Positions 34,018 through 43,050 are shown, counted from the first letter of the stretch. The stretch is 64,000 bases of DNA from Paenibacillus sp. FSL K6-1096 (GCF_037977055.1 NZ_CP150274.1:5394001-5458000), one strand, 5' to 3'. Numbers and translations are program-made. Notes: a model not told the origin generated them from the letters alone.

Positions 34018-34096
34018 GGCAGGAGCTCTTAAATGTTGTCAACAACGTTCCTGCCGAAACCGTGTTTTCAATTTGATGACAAAGAAAGCGCTTTGA
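34018..34096 (+). promoter_or_regulatory. Mannitol operon control region: MtlR-type operator and cre
   Basis: TTGTCA (34036-34041) followed by CCTGCC (34050-34055) resembles what I recall of the Bacillus MtlR operator. The same region can fold, with GGCAGGA (34018-34024) pairing with TCCTGCC (34049-34055) and an inner GTTG-TCAA-CAAC loop. AGAAAGCGCTTTGA (34083-34096) is a near-perfect CcpA cre. Together they suggest induction by mannitol and repression by glucose. The rest of 33854-34179 shows nothing else. Confidence 0.6.
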
Positions 34097-34179
34097 ATTA
34101 CGATGTGTTCACAGGGAAATCACCTTCGGATAGAGCAAGGGGGCAGGTTCCCATTCATTATATTAAGGGGGCATCTTAA

Positions 34180-35619
34180 ATGGCCACAACGGCAACGAAG
34201 CAAGCTTCATCCGGCGGTGCACGGGTGAGGGTTCAACAATTCGGACGTATGCTCAGCGGTATGGTAATGCCGAATATCGGCGCTTTTATCGCCTGGGGAT
34301 TAATTACAGCATTATTCATTCCAACCGGCTGGTATCCCAATGAAAGTCTTGCCGCTCTGGTAAGTCCAATCATTACTTATCTGCTTCCGCTCTTGATCGG
34401 TTATACCGGCGGACAGATGGTTCACGGCAAACGCGGGGCAGTCATCGGCGCGCTGGTAACCATGGGGGTTATCGTCGGGAGCACGATTCCAATGTTCCTC
34501 GGCGCGATGATTGTTGGTCCGCTGGCGGCCTGGGTTCTGAAGCAGTTCGACAGAGCAGTGGACGGCAAAATCAGAGCCGGGTTCGAAATGCTGGTCAACA
34601 ACTTCTCGCTGGGTATCATCGGCGGCGCCTTGACACTTGGAGCGCTAAAGGGAGTTGGACCGCTGGTTCAAGGCTTGACCAATATTCTCTCGAACGGCGT
34701 TGAATTCTTGGTTAACCACAACCTGCTGCCGCTCATCAACATTATCATTGAGCCGGCCAAGGTGCTGTTCCTGAATAACGCCATCAACCACGGTGTACTG
34801 GGACCGATCGCACTTGAAGAGTCTCAGAGAATCGGCAAATCCATTCTGTTCATGCTTGAATCGAACCCGGGTCCTGGTCTTGGAATCCTGCTGGCTTACT
34901 GGCTGGTCGGCAAAGGCTCGGCGAAGTCCTCTGCACCGGGTGCTATAATCATTCACTTCCTGGGCGGGATTCATGAGATCTACTTCCCTTACATCCTGAT
35001 GAATCCGCGTCTGATTCTGGCGGTTATCGGCGGCGGGATGTCCGGTACCTTCACCTTCCAGATGCTGGGCGCAGGGCTTACGGCCTCTCCTTCCCCAGGC
35101 AGTATTATTGCTTACTTCGCCATGACGCCTAAGGGCGGTTATCTCCCGATGCTGGCCGGTGTGATCGTGGCTACCGTGGTATCCTTCCTGCTCGCGTCTC
35201 TGCTGCTGAAGTCGGTGAAAAAGAATGATGAGGAAGAGATTGATCTGGAAGCAGCAGAAGCAAGAATGAGAGACATGAAATCTGCCGGTGCTGCAGCCCA
35301 GACCGCTGCTGCCGCGAACGTAGCTTCTAATATCCGTAACAAAGACAGTGTCCACAAAATTGTCTTCGCCTGCGATGCAGGCATGGGCTCCAGCGCCATG
35401 GGGGCCTCGGTTCTGAGAAAGAAGCTGCAGAACGCAGGGGTGAATATTACGGTGGTGAACTCTGCAGTCAGTGAGATTCCTGCGGACGCCGACATCGTGG
35501 TGACCCAGAAGACGCTGACGGACCGGGCGATTGCCCGCAACCCGGACGCCGAGCATATCTCGATCGACAACTTCCTGAAGAGCCCGAAATACGACGAACT
35601 GGTGGAACGTTTGAAGTAA
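34180..35619 (+). CDS. mtlA: PTS mannitol transporter EIICB component
   Basis: MtlA imports mannitol and phosphorylates it to mannitol 1-phosphate in one step. The 479-residue protein has the membrane EIIC domain at about residues 20-350, including FGRMLSGMVMPNIGAFIAWG and the GGIHEIYFPYIL substrate loop. A flexible linker rich in Ala follows, then the EIIB domain with phosphorylated Cys398 in FACDAGMGSSAMGAS. The EIIA part is encoded separately as mtlF downstream. The ATG at 34180 follows AAGGGGG. It heads mtlA-mtlR-mtlF-mtlD. A terminator-like hairpin and a dispersed hairpin element separate it from mtlR. Confidence 0.95.
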   Translation: MATTATKQASSGGARVRVQQFGRMLSGMVMPNIGAFIAWGLITALFIPTGWYPNESLAALVSPIITYLLPLLIGYTGGQMVHGKRGAVIGALVTMGVIVGSTIPMFLGAMIVGPLAAWVLKQFDRAVDGKIRAGFEMLVNNFSLGIIGGALTLGALKGVGPLVQGLTNILSNGVEFLVNHNLLPLINIIIEPAKVLFLNNAINHGVLGPIALEESQRIGKSILFMLESNPGPGLGILLAYWLVGKGSAKSSAPGAIIIHFLGGIHEIYFPYILMNPRLILAVIGGGMSGTFTFQMLGAGLTASPSPGSIIAYFAMTPKGGYLPMLAGVIVATVVSFLLASLLLKSVKKNDEEEIDLEAAEARMRDMKSAGAAAQTAAAANVASNIRNKDSVHKIVFACDAGMGSSAMGASVLRKKLQNAGVNITVVNSAVSEIPADADIVVTQKTLTDRAIARNPDAEHISIDNFLKSPKYDELVERLK

Positions 35620-35660
35620 TCGGCATACGTGTAAAATTGGAATATACGCATAAAGTTAGA

Positions 35661-35700
35661 TAAGGAGACGCTGGCCCCCAAAGCCGGCGTTTATCTCCTA
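35661..35700 (+). terminator. Hairpin after mtlA
   Basis: GGAGACGCTGGC and GCCGGCGTTTATCTCC form a long stem with a GU pair and a small mismatch. No long T-run follows, so partial readthrough into mtlR is likely. Confidence 0.5.
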
Positions 35701-35723
35701 TACCAGTAAGAATGCTCCACTAT

Positions 35724-35802
35724 ACTTTATCCTTATAGTTCCCGCTGAAACGGAAGCCGTCCCCTATAGGACGGCACAGCCGTTTCTGCCCGGATATAAG
35801 GA
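35724..35802. repeat. Dispersed hairpin element, copy 3
   Basis: The most complete copy: CTTTATCCTTATA, then GCTGAAACGG, inner stem GCCGTCC/GGACGGC, and CCGTTTC. The trailing TATAAGGA mirrors the leading TCCTTATA, so the whole 75 bp is one long dyad. It lies directly before the ribosome binding site of mtlR and may include it. Confidence 0.72.
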
Positions 35803-35817
35803 GGAGGGTTGGCGGAA

Positions 35818-37884
35818 ATGAGGAAAATTACCGCCAGGCAGCGCCAGATCCTGTGGCTGCTGCTTGGCGTCAGTGAAGAGATCACCGCCGCTGAGATCGC
35901 TGCGGCCACTGGTGTCAGCGTAAGAACCGTCCACCGGGAGATGGAAGACATTGAATCCGTGCTGAACCGGTTCGGTCTGAAGCTGATCCGCAAATCGGGC
36001 AAGGGCATCCAGCTGAACGGCCCGGAGGCCGGTCTTGCGGAGCTGCGCCTGTATCTGCAGGAGGAGAAGCCGGCGGATTATTCCGGAGAGGACCGTAAGG
36101 TCTATGAGCTATGCGTTCTGCTGGAGGCGGAGGAGCCGGTGAAGCTGTTCACCCTGGCCCATTCCCTCAAGGTAACAGTGGCTTCCGTCAGCTATGACCT
36201 GGATGAATTGGAGCAGTGGGTCCGCAAGTTCGGCCTGGAGCTGGTCCGGCGCAGAGGGTATGGCGTCGAGATCACCGGCAGCGAGCTTGATAAGCGCAGG
36301 GCGATCGGGCGGCTGGCCGCCGAGCATCTGGACCTGTCCGATCTGGTCGGTCACGGCTCCCTGGCCGAGAGCAATCATGCCTTCCGCGTGCTGCTGACAA
36401 CTGTAGGCAAGGCCAATCTCATGGAGGTGGAGAACACCCTGTGGGATATGGAGTGGAAGTGGACGGCGGAGCTGCCGGAGATCGTCTACATGGAAATGCT
36501 GCTGAGCCTGTCGGTCACTGCCCGGCGGATTGAAATCGGCCGCACCATTGACGGCAGCGAGGAAGCCGGCTATTCCAGATTGTCGGACCACCGGAATATT
36601 GCCGGGGCCGAGCGGTTCGTCCAGCAGCTGGCAGCGGCGCTTGGCCTGGACATTCCCCGGGTAGAGGTCCTGTATATTGCCGGATTATTCGACCGGGTGC
36701 AGGACTCCTTCTCATCCTCCGGCTTCGCCTACGGCGACGTTGAGCTGATGGAGATTGTCTATAAGCTGACGGAGAGTGTGGTCAAGCGAACCGGGCTGCC
36801 CTTCCAGAGTGACCGCTCCCTGCGGGAAGGGCTGCTGGAGCATATTGATCCGGCTCTGAAGCGGATTCGCGAAGGCACCCGTATCCGCAATCCGCTGCTC
36901 GGGCCGATCCGCCGTGATTATGAATCGCTGTTCAATATTGTCCGCGCCGCTGTGGAGGACATCCAGCTGGAGCTTGAGATTCCCGACGAGGAGATTGGCT
37001 TCCTGGTGATGCATTTCGGAGCTTCGATGGAGCGGCTCAGCCAGCTCAGGCGGAATGTCCGCGCCATTCTGGTCTGTGCCAGCGGACTCAGCTCCTCCCG
37101 TCTGCTGGCTACCCGGCTGAGCAAGGAGATGCCGCAGATTGAGGTTCTCGGCAATATCGCCTGGTATGAAGCGGCACGGCTGCCTGATATGGACTACGAT
37201 CTCATCATTTCGACCATTGATCTGCCGATTGACAAGGACCGTTATATCAAAATCAGCCCGCTGCTCACCGCAGACGAAATCGAGAAGCTGCTGAACTACA
37301 TCCAGAACACTACACTGCGCCTGCAGGATCACACCCCGCCCGCCGAGCAGGAGCGTCCGGAGCAGGGTGAGGCTTCGCTTGAACGGCTCAGGAGCTACAA
37401 GCGGATCCTCGATGAAATCGTCAGCCTGCTGGAGCGGTTCCGGTTCCATCCGCTGGACAACAAGGGCATGGATCTATCCGCCACCTTAGTGGCGATGCTG
37501 AACAAGCTGGAGGGAAGCGGGGTAATCGGCGATGCGGATATTGTGCTGGAGCGTCTGCTGGAGCGGGAGCGGATGACTAGCCAGGTGATTCCGGACACCG
37601 CGCTTGCGCTTTTTCATACCCGGAGCAGCCATATCCATCTGTCGTCGCTGACCCTGTACCGCCTGCAGCAGCCGGTCATTCTGGAGGGCAACACAGAGGT
37701 TAGAGTCATTCTGCTGATGCTGGCTCCGCGCAGGCTGTCCAAGGAGAGTCTGGAGGTGCTCAGCGAGATCAGCGCGCTGCTGCTGAACAGCGAGCTGGTC
37801 CAGCTGCTGGAGGAACATACAGAGACAGAAATCCGGGGCTACCTGTCCTCGGAGCTGCTTCATTTCTACCACAATAAACTATGA
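35818..37884 (+). CDS. mtlR: Mannitol operon activator, PRD/BglG family
   Basis: MtlR turns on the mannitol operon and is controlled by PTS phosphorylation. The product of about 688 residues starts with two helix-turn-helix regions (ITAAEIAAATGVSVRTVHREM). Two PTS regulation domains follow over about residues 85-400. An EIIB-Gat-like domain contains Cys in ILVCASGLSSSRL (about 415-427). A C-terminal EIIA-like domain contains His in LFHTRSSHIHLSSL. This order matches MtlR and not RNA-binding antiterminators such as LicT. The ATG at 35818 lies ten bases from AGGAGG; TTG at 35809 would be nearly in contact with it. mtlF follows after 16 bases. Confidence 0.9.
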   Translation: MRKITARQRQILWLLLGVSEEITAAEIAAATGVSVRTVHREMEDIESVLNRFGLKLIRKSGKGIQLNGPEAGLAELRLYLQEEKPADYSGEDRKVYELCVLLEAEEPVKLFTLAHSLKVTVASVSYDLDELEQWVRKFGLELVRRRGYGVEITGSELDKRRAIGRLAAEHLDLSDLVGHGSLAESNHAFRVLLTTVGKANLMEVENTLWDMEWKWTAELPEIVYMEMLLSLSVTARRIEIGRTIDGSEEAGYSRLSDHRNIAGAERFVQQLAAALGLDIPRVEVLYIAGLFDRVQDSFSSSGFAYGDVELMEIVYKLTESVVKRTGLPFQSDRSLREGLLEHIDPALKRIREGTRIRNPLLGPIRRDYESLFNIVRAAVEDIQLELEIPDEEIGFLVMHFGASMERLSQLRRNVRAILVCASGLSSSRLLATRLSKEMPQIEVLGNIAWYEAARLPDMDYDLIISTIDLPIDKDRYIKISPLLTADEIEKLLNYIQNTTLRLQDHTPPAEQERPEQGEASLERLRSYKRILDEIVSLLERFRFHPLDNKGMDLSATLVAMLNKLEGSGVIGDADIVLERLLERERMTSQVIPDTALALFHTRSSHIHLSSLTLYRLQQPVILEGNTEVRVILLMLAPRRLSKESLEVLSEISALLLNSELVQLLEEHTETEIRGYLSSELLHFYHNKL

Positions 37885-37900
37885 AAGCGGGAGAGAACCT

Positions 37901-38335
37901 ATGAGTATACTGTCAGAGAATAAAGTGATTATGCATGGAGCTGCGAACGATAAATATGAGGCGATCCGCATGGCCGGCAAGCTGCTGGTCGATGCAGGGC
38001 ATGTGACGGAGGAATATGTTCCGAAGATGCTGGAGCGCGAGGAAGTGGTATCCACCTATATGGGCGGCGGGCTGGCGATTCCCCACGGCACCAAAGAGGC
38101 ACGGCCTTTTATCAAGTCTACAGGCTTGTCCATCCTCCGCTTCCCGGACGGCGTGGATTTCGGCGGCGATGAGCCGGCGTTCGTGGTGATCGGCATTGCA
38201 GCTGCGGGTGACGGGCATATGGAGGTGCTCACCAACGTGGCGATGATTTTCTCCGAAGACGATGCCATTGAGCGGGTTATGAATGCTTCGACACCTGCCG
38301 AGGTGATTGCGATCTTCGAAGGAGGCCTGGAATGA
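37901..38335 (+). CDS. mtlF: PTS mannitol EIIA component
   Basis: The 144-residue cytoplasmic EIIA passes phosphate from HPr to the EIIB Cys of MtlA. The phosphorylated residue is His62 in LAIPHGTKE. Length and ending are those of stand-alone mannitol EIIA. GCGGGAGAG lies before the ATG. It lies between mtlR and mtlD; its TGA stop overlaps the mtlD start in ATGATGA, so the two are translationally coupled. Confidence 0.94.
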   Translation: MSILSENKVIMHGAANDKYEAIRMAGKLLVDAGHVTEEYVPKMLEREEVVSTYMGGGLAIPHGTKEARPFIKSTGLSILRFPDGVDFGGDEPAFVVIGIAAAGDGHMEVLTNVAMIFSEDDAIERVMNASTPAEVIAIFEGGLE

Positions 38336-39480
38336 TGAAGGCGGTCCATTTCGGTGCAGGCAATATCGGCAGAGGCTTCATCGGGCTGCTGCTGTCCCAG
38401 GCAGGGTATCGGGTGACCTTCGTGGATGTTAATGAGGCGTTCGTGGCCCAGCTTCAGGAGCGCGGCGAGTATCCGGTCACACTGGCGAGCGAAGGGCAGG
38501 AGACGGTAACCGTGAAGAACGTAACCGCCCTCAGCAGCGTAACCCATGCGGATGAGGTGGCGGCAGCCATTGCGGAAGCGGATCTGGTGACAACTGCTGT
38601 CGGGGTATCGATTCTGAAGCACATCGCGGGCACGGTGGCCGACGGCATCCGCCGGAGAATCGCGGTCTCTTCCGCGCCGCTGCATGTGATTGCCTGCGAG
38701 AATGCCATCGGCGGCAGCGCGCAGCTTAAGGAGCTGGTCTATGCGAAGCTGGATGATGCTGCCCGCGAGAAGGCAGAGGCTTCTGTAGCCTTCCCGAATG
38801 CGGCGGTGGACCGGATCGTTCCGCTCCAGCAGCATGAGGATATCCTGAAGGTGGTGGTGGAGCCGTTCTATGAATGGGTAGTGGACGCTTCACAGATGCT
38901 TCCCGGCTATACGCCGGTTGAGGGTGTGCATTACGTTGACAATCTGGAGCCGTACATTGAGCGCAAGCTGTTCACGGTCAATACCGGCCACTGTTCTGCG
39001 GCATATCTCGGATTCCTGCAGGGCTATGAGACGATTCAGCAGGCAATGGCCGATGAAGCACTGACCGCCAAGGTCCGTGAGGTGCTGGAGGAGACCGGCG
39101 CGGTGCTGGTTCAGAAGCATGGCTTCGATGCGGCAGAGCACAGCAAGTATATCGATAAAATCCTGGAGCGCTTCCGCAACCCGGCGCTGACCGATGAGGT
39201 CTCCCGTGTCGGCCGTTCGCCGCTGCGCAAGCTGTCGCCGAATGACCGTCTGGTATCGCCTGCCACCCAGGCCCATGAGCGTGGGCTAAGCTACACAGCC
39301 CTGGCCCGTTCCATGGCCGGCGCGCTGCTGTTCAAGGCCAGCGATGACCCGGAAGCGGTAGAGCTTCAGGCTGCTATTGCCGCAGAGGGTGCGGAAGCTG
39401 CGCTGACGAAGGCGACCGGCCTGGCTGCGGAGCACCCGATTCACCAGTCCGCCATGGAGCAATATGCGCAGCTGAAATAG
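38332..39480 (+). CDS. mtlD: Mannitol-1-phosphate 5-dehydrogenase
   Basis: MtlD oxidises mannitol 1-phosphate to fructose 6-phosphate with NAD, bringing the sugar into glycolysis. The 382-residue product begins with MMKAVHFGAGNIGRGFIGLL, the Rossmann nucleotide motif of the family. ACENAIGGS and NTGHCSAAYLGFLQG are further family motifs; the latter holds the catalytic region with a His. It overlaps mtlF by 4 bases; start may be the first or second ATG. A terminator follows at once. Length is normal. Confidence 0.95.
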   Translation: MMKAVHFGAGNIGRGFIGLLLSQAGYRVTFVDVNEAFVAQLQERGEYPVTLASEGQETVTVKNVTALSSVTHADEVAAAIAEADLVTTAVGVSILKHIAGTVADGIRRRIAVSSAPLHVIACENAIGGSAQLKELVYAKLDDAAREKAEASVAFPNAAVDRIVPLQQHEDILKVVVEPFYEWVVDASQMLPGYTPVEGVHYVDNLEPYIERKLFTVNTGHCSAAYLGFLQGYETIQQAMADEALTAKVREVLEETGAVLVQKHGFDAAEHSKYIDKILERFRNPALTDEVSRVGRSPLRKLSPNDRLVSPATQAHERGLSYTALARSMAGALLFKASDDPEAVELQAAIAAEGAEAALTKATGLAAEHPIHQSAMEQYAQLK

Positions 39481-39488
39481 AATAATAG

Positions 39489-39540
39489 AAAAACAGCCGC
39501 AAGGGAAGCCTATTAGCTCCCCCTGCGGCTGTTTGTTTGT
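39489..39540. terminator. Bidirectional terminator between mtlD and the peptidase gene
   Basis: AAACAGCCGC (39491-39500) pairs with GCGGCTGTTT (39525-39534), with an A-rich lead and a T-rich tail. It can end both convergent transcripts. Confidence 0.85.
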
Positions 39541-39566
39541 CTGTGATTCTTTTGTGAGGGGATGGA

Positions 39567-40646
39567 TTAGCTGTTCTCCAGAATCGTCTGGAGGGTGGTA
39601 CGGTCCAGTCCTTCTACCAGCTTGATCAGCAGCTCTTTGGCTGCCGCGTAATCATCGCTGTGGATGATGGAGCTGGCCGTGTGGATGTAGCGCGAGCAGA
39701 TGCCGATTACTGCCGACGGAATGCCGATTCCGCTGACGTGGACCTGACCGGCATCGGTTCCGCCCTGAGAGACGAAATACTGGTACTTGATCTTGTGGGT
39801 ATCCGCCGTGTCCTGAACATATTCGATCAGCCCGCGGTGGGTAATCATCGTCGGATCGAAGATGCGCAGCAATGCACCCTGGCCCAGCTGGCCAAAAGCC
39901 TGCCGGTCGCCGGTCATATCCGCAGCCGCGCTGGCATCCAGCCCGAAGAAGATATCGGGCGCCAGCAGATTGGCCGATGTCCGCGCGCCGCGCAGTCCGA
40001 CTTCCTCCTGGACAGTGGCGCCGGCGTAGACGGTATTCGGCAGCTGCTTGCCGTGAAGCTCCTTCATCAGTTCAATGGCGAGGCCAACGCCGTAGCGGTT
40101 GTCCCAGGCCTTGGCCATAATCTTCTTCGGATTGGCCAGCGGAGTGAACGGGCAGACCGGTACGATCTGCTGTCCGGGGGCTACGCCGAAGCTCTGCGCT
40201 TCCTCGCGGCTGTCCGCGCCGATGTCTAGAACCATCTTGCTGATCTCGCCGCCTTTGCTCCGTTCCTCCGCGCTCAGCAGATGGATCGGCGTGCTGCCGA
40301 CTACGCCGTTCAGTGTTCCCTTGGGCGTAATAATCTGCAGCCGCTGCGAGGTCACCGCTGAAGCCAGCCATCCGCCCAGCGGCGTGAAGCGGATCATTCC
40401 GTTATCCGTAATTCCAGTGACCATGAAGCCGACTTCATCGAAATGGCCGGCGACCATGATCTTCGGGCCGTTCGCTTCCCCGCGCAGGACGCCGAACAGG
40501 CTGCCCAGGCGGTCCTGTACGAATTCATCCGTATAAGGTGTCATGGCTTCCTTGACATAGGCGCGGAGTTCGCGCTCGAAGCCCGGGGCCGAGGGGAATT
40601 CTGTTAAGGTTCTGAATAACTCAAGTGTCTCTGTATTCATATACAT
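39567..40646 (-). CDS. M42 family metallopeptidase (aminopeptidase)
   Basis: The 359-residue cytoplasmic enzyme belongs to the M42 tetrahedral aminopeptidases. All metal ligands and the base are visible: His in AGHFDEVGF, bridging Asp in AKAWDNRYG, the Glu pair in VQEEVGLRG, Asp in FGLDASAA and His in SRYIHTASS. Some relatives are called endoglucanase M or YsdC, but the residues fit a peptidase. AAGGAG is 4 bases from the ATG at 40646 and 10 bases from a second in-frame ATG at 40640; both are possible starts. It stands alone, convergent with mtlD. Confidence 0.9.
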   Translation of the reverse strand: MYMNTETLELFRTLTEFPSAPGFERELRAYVKEAMTPYTDEFVQDRLGSLFGVLRGEANGPKIMVAGHFDEVGFMVTGITDNGMIRFTPLGGWLASAVTSQRLQIITPKGTLNGVVGSTPIHLLSAEERSKGGEISKMVLDIGADSREEAQSFGVAPGQQIVPVCPFTPLANPKKIMAKAWDNRYGVGLAIELMKELHGKQLPNTVYAGATVQEEVGLRGARTSANLLAPDIFFGLDASAAADMTGDRQAFGQLGQGALLRIFDPTMITHRGLIEYVQDTADTHKIKYQYFVSQGGTDAGQVHVSGIGIPSAVIGICSRYIHTASSIIHSDDYAAAKELLIKLVEGLDRTTLQTILENS

Positions 40647-40787
40647 ATCGCTCCTTTACAGCTTCTAGTATGAACATTGTTGCCGCGGTTGTCCATGTCG
40701 GATAGGCGAACGAACACAGTAGCCTGCTGTACGAATACTATACAGCAAGAGCTCTGCACATAGGGGCCGGGAAAGGAAGCGAGAAGA

Positions 40788-40964
40788 ATGTGGCTCTCAG
40801 GGAACGTTGTAAGGCCAGGCGCCCGGGCGGGCTTCAGCAAGGCACCGCCCCGCAGGGTGGCGGCTCCGGGGCGGTACCGCCGCCGCTACCGGCAGCCGAA
40901 TGAGGCGGTACTGATTCTGGTGCTGTTTCTGCTGCTGATTCTGGTGCTGTTTTATTTTTCCTGA
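40788..40964 (+). CDS. 58-residue Arg-rich single-helix membrane peptide upstream of spoVA
   Basis: A short frame from ATG 40788 to TGA 40964 has AAAGGAAG as ribosome binding site. The first 38 residues are strongly basic (RVAAPGRYRRRYRQP), and the end is one hydrophobic helix (AVLILVLFLLLILVLFYFS). The hydrophobic end recalls the VLILVLF-type helix of small YjcZ-like spore peptides. It lies on the spoVA strand, 131 bases before the spoVAC start, so it may belong to the same late forespore transcript. No homolog is known to me; the coding claim rests on frame, ribosome site and composition. Confidence 0.5.
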   Translation: MWLSGNVVRPGARAGFSKAPPRRVAAPGRYRRRYRQPNEAVLILVLFLLLILVLFYFS

Positions 40965-41095
40965 ACAGGGGAGACATAACGGGGCCTTCTGAAGTGAACA
41001 ATAAGGAAAACTTCAATGAAGCATCACGAAGGGACGGGAAGCTGATCATCCGGCGGCCTGCTCCCTTTCGTATCAAGGTCCAGGAGGTGTCTCTA

Positions 41096-41593
41096 TTGCC
41101 GGCAAAAACCAAAAAATCAGGCGTCAAGCTGAATCTCGACGGCCTTACACCAAAGTCTTATCAGGAATTGGCCAAGCCTTATGTGCCATCCCGCCCGGTC
41201 TTCAAGAATTGTATCCGTGCCTTCCTGTCGGGAGGATTGATCTGTGTGCTCGGACAAGGCATTCAGGAGGCGTTCATGGCGATCTTTGATATGACCTCCA
41301 GAGAGGCGGCGAGCCCGACCGTGGCCATCCTTATCCTGCTCTCGGTTATACTGACCAGCTTCGGCGTGTACGATAAGCTTGCCCAGTGGTGCGGAGCGGG
41401 CAGCGCAGTGCCTGTTACCGGGTTCGCCAACAGCATGTGCTCCGCTGCTCTGGAGCACCGCGCCGAAGGGCTTGTGCTCGGCGTGGGCGGGAATATGTTC
41501 AAGCTGGCGGGATCGGTTATTGTGTTCGGGGTGGTTGCCGCTTTTATTGTCGGGGTCGTATATGCCGTGATGGGCTGGGGAGGTGCACATTAA
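41096..41593 (+). CDS. spoVAC: Stage V sporulation protein AC
   Basis: SpoVAC is a membrane part of the channel that moves dipicolinic acid into the forming spore and out at germination. The 165-residue product has several membrane helices after a basic start (KLNLDGLTPKSYQELAKPY). The frame is open from 40994, but AGGAGGTG lies six bases before the in-frame TTG at 41096, and homologs start there. The extra 34 residues are therefore not adopted. It is first in spoVAC-spoVAD-spoVAE; spoVAD follows after 3 bases. I found no convincing sigma-G promoter, although GAATACTA near 40733 is -10-like. Confidence 0.9.
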   Translation: MPAKTKKSGVKLNLDGLTPKSYQELAKPYVPSRPVFKNCIRAFLSGGLICVLGQGIQEAFMAIFDMTSREAASPTVAILILLSVILTSFGVYDKLAQWCGAGSAVPVTGFANSMCSAALEHRAEGLVLGVGGNMFKLAGSVIVFGVVAAFIVGVVYAVMGWGGAH

Positions 41594-41596
41594 CCG

Positions 41597-42631
41597 ATGA
41601 AGCAGCTAGGCAGTCAGACCTGGGAATTCACGAACCGTCCTGTTATCCTTGGAAGCTCCGCAGTTGTTGGGCCGGAAGAAGGGGAAGGTCCTCTGGCCTC
41701 AAGCTTCGACTTCATTTACGACACGCTTGAGATGGGCGAGAAGACATGGGAGAAGGCCGAGCGGGCCTTGTTCGAGAAGGCCGCCAAGCTGGCCCTGATG
41801 AATGCGAATCTGGATAAGGACAAGCTGGAGTTCTTTGTCGGCGGCGACCTGATGAACCAGATTATCAGCAGCTCTTTCGCCGCACGCCAGCTTGGCGTTC
41901 CCTACTTGGGCGTCTTCGGCGCCTGCTCCACCTCGATGGAGGCCCTGTCCATCGCTGCGATGATTGTTGATTCCGGCGGCGGGAAGCTGGTGCTTGCCGG
42001 AACCTCCAGCCACAACTGTACAGTGGAGAAGCAGTTCCGCTTCCCAACCGAATACGGCTCGCAGAAGCCCCCTACCGCCCAGTACACGGTTACCGGCTCA
42101 GGCTGCGCCGTAGTCGGAGTCAACGATGGAACGGTGCAAGGCCCGTATATTGTTCACGCCACCCTTGGCCGAATTATGGACCTGGGGCTGAAGGACCCGT
42201 TCAATATGGGAACCGCGATGGCTCCGGCTGCGGCAGACACGATTACGGCGCATTTCCGGGATACGGGGCTGTCGCCCGGCCACTATGATCTGATTGTCAC
42301 CGGCGATCTCGCCTCGATCGGCTTGCCGATTGCCAAGGATCTGCTGGCGAAGGAAGGCATCCCGATGGAGGAGACGGTCTTCAATGACTGCGGCCTCATG
42401 ATGTACGACCTGGACAAGCAGAAATACGTCATTGCCGGCGGAAGCGGCGCGGGTTGCTCGGCTACAGTGACCTACGGGCATATTATGAAACGCATGAAGA
42501 AGGGCGAACTGAAGCGTGTATTGATTGTGGCAACCGGAGCACTGCTCTCGCCGCTGTCCTACCAGCAGGGAGAGAGTATACCGTGCGTAGCCCATGCGGT
42601 GGCTCTGGAGAGCGGAGGTGAACAGGCATGA
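41597..42631 (+). CDS. spoVAD: Stage V sporulation protein AD, dipicolinate-binding
   Basis: SpoVAD is the soluble, membrane-associated member of the SpoVA system that binds dipicolinic acid. The 344-residue product has the thiolase-like fold of the family, with FGACSTSMEALSIAAM (about residues 113-128) at the site where thiolases hold their Cys. ASIGLPIAKDLLAKEGI and VIAGGSGAGCSATVTYGH are further conserved parts. It begins 3 bases after spoVAC and overlaps the spoVAE start by 4 bases. Length and order agree with other spore formers. Confidence 0.95.
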   Translation: MKQLGSQTWEFTNRPVILGSSAVVGPEEGEGPLASSFDFIYDTLEMGEKTWEKAERALFEKAAKLALMNANLDKDKLEFFVGGDLMNQIISSSFAARQLGVPYLGVFGACSTSMEALSIAAMIVDSGGGKLVLAGTSSHNCTVEKQFRFPTEYGSQKPPTAQYTVTGSGCAVVGVNDGTVQGPYIVHATLGRIMDLGLKDPFNMGTAMAPAAADTITAHFRDTGLSPGHYDLIVTGDLASIGLPIAKDLLAKEGIPMEETVFNDCGLMMYDLDKQKYVIAGGSGAGCSATVTYGHIMKRMKKGELKRVLIVATGALLSPLSYQQGESIPCVAHAVALESGGEQA

Positions 42632-42978
42632 TTTATTTATGGGCATTTCTCGTGGGCGGGGCCATCTGTGTGATCGGCCAGCTGATGTTCGATGTGCTGA
42701 AGCTGACTCCGGCCCATACGATGAGTACGCTGGTCGTGCTCGGCGCGGCTGCCGATGCCTTCGGCATCTATGATCCGCTGGTGAAATTCGCCGGGGCGGG
42801 AGCCAGCGTCCCGATTACCAGCTTCGGTAACTCTCTGGTCCACGGCGCACTGACGGAGCTGGAGCGCGACGGCTGGGTCGGGGTCGTCACCGGGATCTTC
42901 GATGTAACGAGCGCAGGGATTTCGGCGGCGATTGTCTTCTCCTTCCTGGCGGCATTAGTGGTGCGGCCGAAGGGGTAA
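42628..42978 (+). CDS. spoVAE: Stage V sporulation protein AE (AEb type)
   Basis: The 116-residue integral membrane protein of the spore dipicolinate channel has three to four helices and the family segment GAGASVPITSFGNSLVHGA. This segment has a relative in SpoVAC (GAGSAVPVTGFANSMCSAA), showing the common origin of the two subunits. It starts within the end of spoVAD (ATGA overlap). No spoVAEa, spoVAF or spoVAA/AB genes are present here, which is the minimal AC-AD-AEb set. Confidence 0.92.
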   Translation: MIYLWAFLVGGAICVIGQLMFDVLKLTPAHTMSTLVVLGAAADAFGIYDPLVKFAGAGASVPITSFGNSLVHGALTELERDGWVGVVTGIFDVTSAGISAAIVFSFLAALVVRPKG

Positions 42979-43001
42979 GGCAAGGGGAGCGAAGAATATA
43001 C

Positions 43002-43050
43002 GGGTTGTTCCAAGAGCCATGTAACGGCTCACTGGGACAACCCTTTTTTA
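43002..43050 (+). terminator. spoVA operon terminator
   Basis: GGGTTGTTCC (43002-43011) pairs with GGGACAACCC (43034-43043), with an inner GAGCC/GGCTC pairing and six or more T residues. Confidence 0.87.

Noticed and set aside
40994-41095. Longer N-terminus for SpoVAC from ATG 40994
   Set aside because: No good ribosome site precedes it. The sequence is unlike the SpoVAC N-terminus, and AGGAGGTG points to TTG 41096.
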